From NCBI GenBank assembly GCA_050246595.1, contig JBFWVT010000002.1, positions 62,001-126,000 on the forward strand: DNA of 64,000 nt, in the 5' to 3' direction. Position numbers and translations under genes: made by a program. Source of the DNA: DATARH01 sp050246595. Its GTDB lineage: Bacteria; Pseudomonadota; Alphaproteobacteria; ATCC43930; CGMCC-115725. A model generated the notes under the pieces. It ran no database searches. It saw only the letters and a list, made by a program, of their open reading frames with translations, and was not told the origin of the DNA. Positions 63,090 to 64,000 of the stretch are shown here, piece by piece. Numbering within the stretch: the first letter of the stretch is position 1; each line of letters begins with the position of its first letter.

Positions 63090-63623
63090 TCAGCCCGGAC
63101 GGCGTCCCTGCGGTTCGCCCCGCGCTGCCGGGCCGGAGGGCGGGGCTGCGGTGAACAGCCGGTCGGCGGTCTGTTTCTGCTGCTCCAACAGGCTGGCGTA
63201 GAGCGTTTCGAGAGCCGGCACCAGCCGCTTTAGGTTGTCGGCCTCGGTCTGCGCGAAACTCGCCGCCATGCGCAGACTTTCGACGGCATTCTGCCGGGCG
63301 TCCTTTTGCGCCTTCTGCATCAACACTTCCATTGCCTGTGCGTTCTGTTTGACGACATTGGCGAAGCTCTCAAATTGCGGCTGCTGCGCGGCGGTGATGT
63401 TGAGCCGCTGTTTGATTTCTGCGAGCTTCGCATCGACCGGATCGCTGGCCGGTGCCGTCTGCCGCGTTGCCGCACCGGGTTTCTGTGCGGCCGGGGATTG
63501 GGTCTGTGCCGTTGCGCTGTCCGCGGCAATGCCGAGCGACAGTATCAAAACGGCGCCGGCGAGTGCCCACGGCGCGGCGGGGCGTCTCGGGCGAATAACC
63601 GGGCGGTCAAGCGCGTATGGCAT
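63090..63623 (-). CDS. Spy/CpxP (LTXXQ)-family periplasmic protein
   Basis: A 177-residue exported protein with a signal sequence or anchor at about 17-40 (WALAGAVLILSLGIAADSAT). The mature part is helical, with the LNITAAQQPQFESFA motif of the LTXXQ group and a long helix rich in Gln, Ala and Lys. Relatives bind unfolded envelope proteins or sense stress. The C-terminus is Pro/Arg-rich. The ATG at 63623 places the signal sequence correctly; longer frames do not. Confidence 0.78.
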   Translation of the reverse strand: MPYALDRPVIRPRRPAAPWALAGAVLILSLGIAADSATAQTQSPAAQKPGAATRQTAPASDPVDAKLAEIKQRLNITAAQQPQFESFANVVKQNAQAMEVLMQKAQKDARQNAVESLRMAASFAQTEADNLKRLVPALETLYASLLEQQKQTADRLFTAAPPSGPAARGEPQGRRPG

Positions 63624-63860
63624 GGATCGGGTCCTTCTCGCGTGTGGCAGCGGGACGGGCAAGCGCGCGGCATCGTCAGGCGGTGCGCGGAACGCTGCCC
63701 GCGAGCCGGTAAACGATTGTCCCGCCGTGTTATGCCGAACCTGCATCGTTTCGTGTCTTTTGGCGAGGGTTCGCCCGGCCCGCCGCCGCGCCGCGCCCTC
63801 CTCGTGCCGGAAGACGCAGCTCTCGGCCTCCGCAAGCAGGAGACGCACTTCCTAAACCCT

Positions 63861-63911
63861 CCTCCGCAACCCCCGGATCACCCCCGGGCTGTGATCCGGG
63901 GGTTGCGGAGG
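63861..63911. repeat. Perfect 21-bp inverted repeat
   Basis: The arms 63861-63881 and 63891-63911 are exact complements around CCCCGGGCT. It is the most stable hairpin in the window and sits just upstream of the Spy/CpxP-like gene's far end, near the window edge. It is likely a dispersed palindrome or a terminator for a gene beyond the window. Confidence 0.8.
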
Positions 63912-64000
63912 GGAGGGAAGGGGGGTATCGGCCGGCTCGTTCGGAGTCGGTCCGGAGACTGGCGAAGCGGAAAAATCCCCGCCATGATCGCCCGCGTCGC

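Overview
The window is high-GC DNA, dense with genes on both strands, and reads as an alphaproteobacterial chromosome (Rhodospirillales or Hyphomicrobiales type). Supporting features are several small families common in that class (DUF1289, DUF4169, DUF4340), a hopanoid-associated HpnB glycosyltransferase, a csp-infA-rhlE cold-response block, a candidate 6S RNA and many CaiB/BaiF CoA-transferases, TPP enzymes and LLM flavin oxidoreductases. The species cannot be named from sequence alone.

Layout. 0.2-8.0 kb: surface-polysaccharide locus with two glycosyltransferases, a radical SAM protein and an ABC export system (TPR-KpsM fusion, KpsT, KpsE) whose genes overlap at start/stop codons. 8.2-16.5 kb: two TPP-dependent lyase/decarboxylase-like enzymes on either side of cold-shock protein, IF-1, an RhlE-type helicase, an AsnC-like RAM-domain protein, a dienelactone hydrolase and an XRE regulator. 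16.6-18.5 kb: accessory genes, a MntA-HepT toxin-antitoxin pair with DUF2283 and a divergent DUF4238 protein. 18.6-26.8 kb: Frc-like CoA-transferase, mmsA, macrodomain and DUF2188 proteins, candidate 6S RNA, an ECF sigma factor divergent from an OmpR-type response regulator, hpnB and a quinone oxidoreductase. 27-45.9 kb: a catabolic and transport region with an orphan oligopeptide-type binding protein, LLM oxidoreductases next to amidohydrolases, amidase, CoA-transferase, DMT exporter, acyl-CoA dehydrogenase, a PAS protein and topoisomerase IB. AT-richer foreign-looking genes lie at 36.3-37.2 and 39.7-40.3 kb.

46.0-53.5 kb is a degraded genomic island. It holds remnants of IS21-, IS5- and IS701-family elements, a truncated MacB/DevC-type permease, a lone type I-E-like CRISPR repeat and two AT-rich genes: a methyltransferase and a 954-residue methyltransferase-glycosyltransferase fusion that probably modify a surface glycan. 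53.5-64 kb returns to ordinary sequence: thiolase, DegP/HtrA protease, carboxymuconolactone decarboxylase family protein, PccB-type carboxylase, a Tat-exported sugar-type binding protein, an LLM oxidoreductase, a cupin and a Spy/CpxP-like protein.

Taken together the window suggests a metabolically versatile heterotroph. mmsA and pccB fit propionate or branched-chain catabolism, and the CoA-transferases, acyl-CoA dehydrogenase and thiolase fit acyl-CoA degradation. Several palindromic elements sit between genes. The strongest unusual items are the TPR-permease fusion, the methyltransferase-glycosyltransferase fusion in the island, the candidate 6S RNA, the solitary CRISPR repeat, an in-frame amber codon in a DUF6496 gene and a three-way-junction element ahead of mmsA. 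I found no complete, clearly new multi-gene system.
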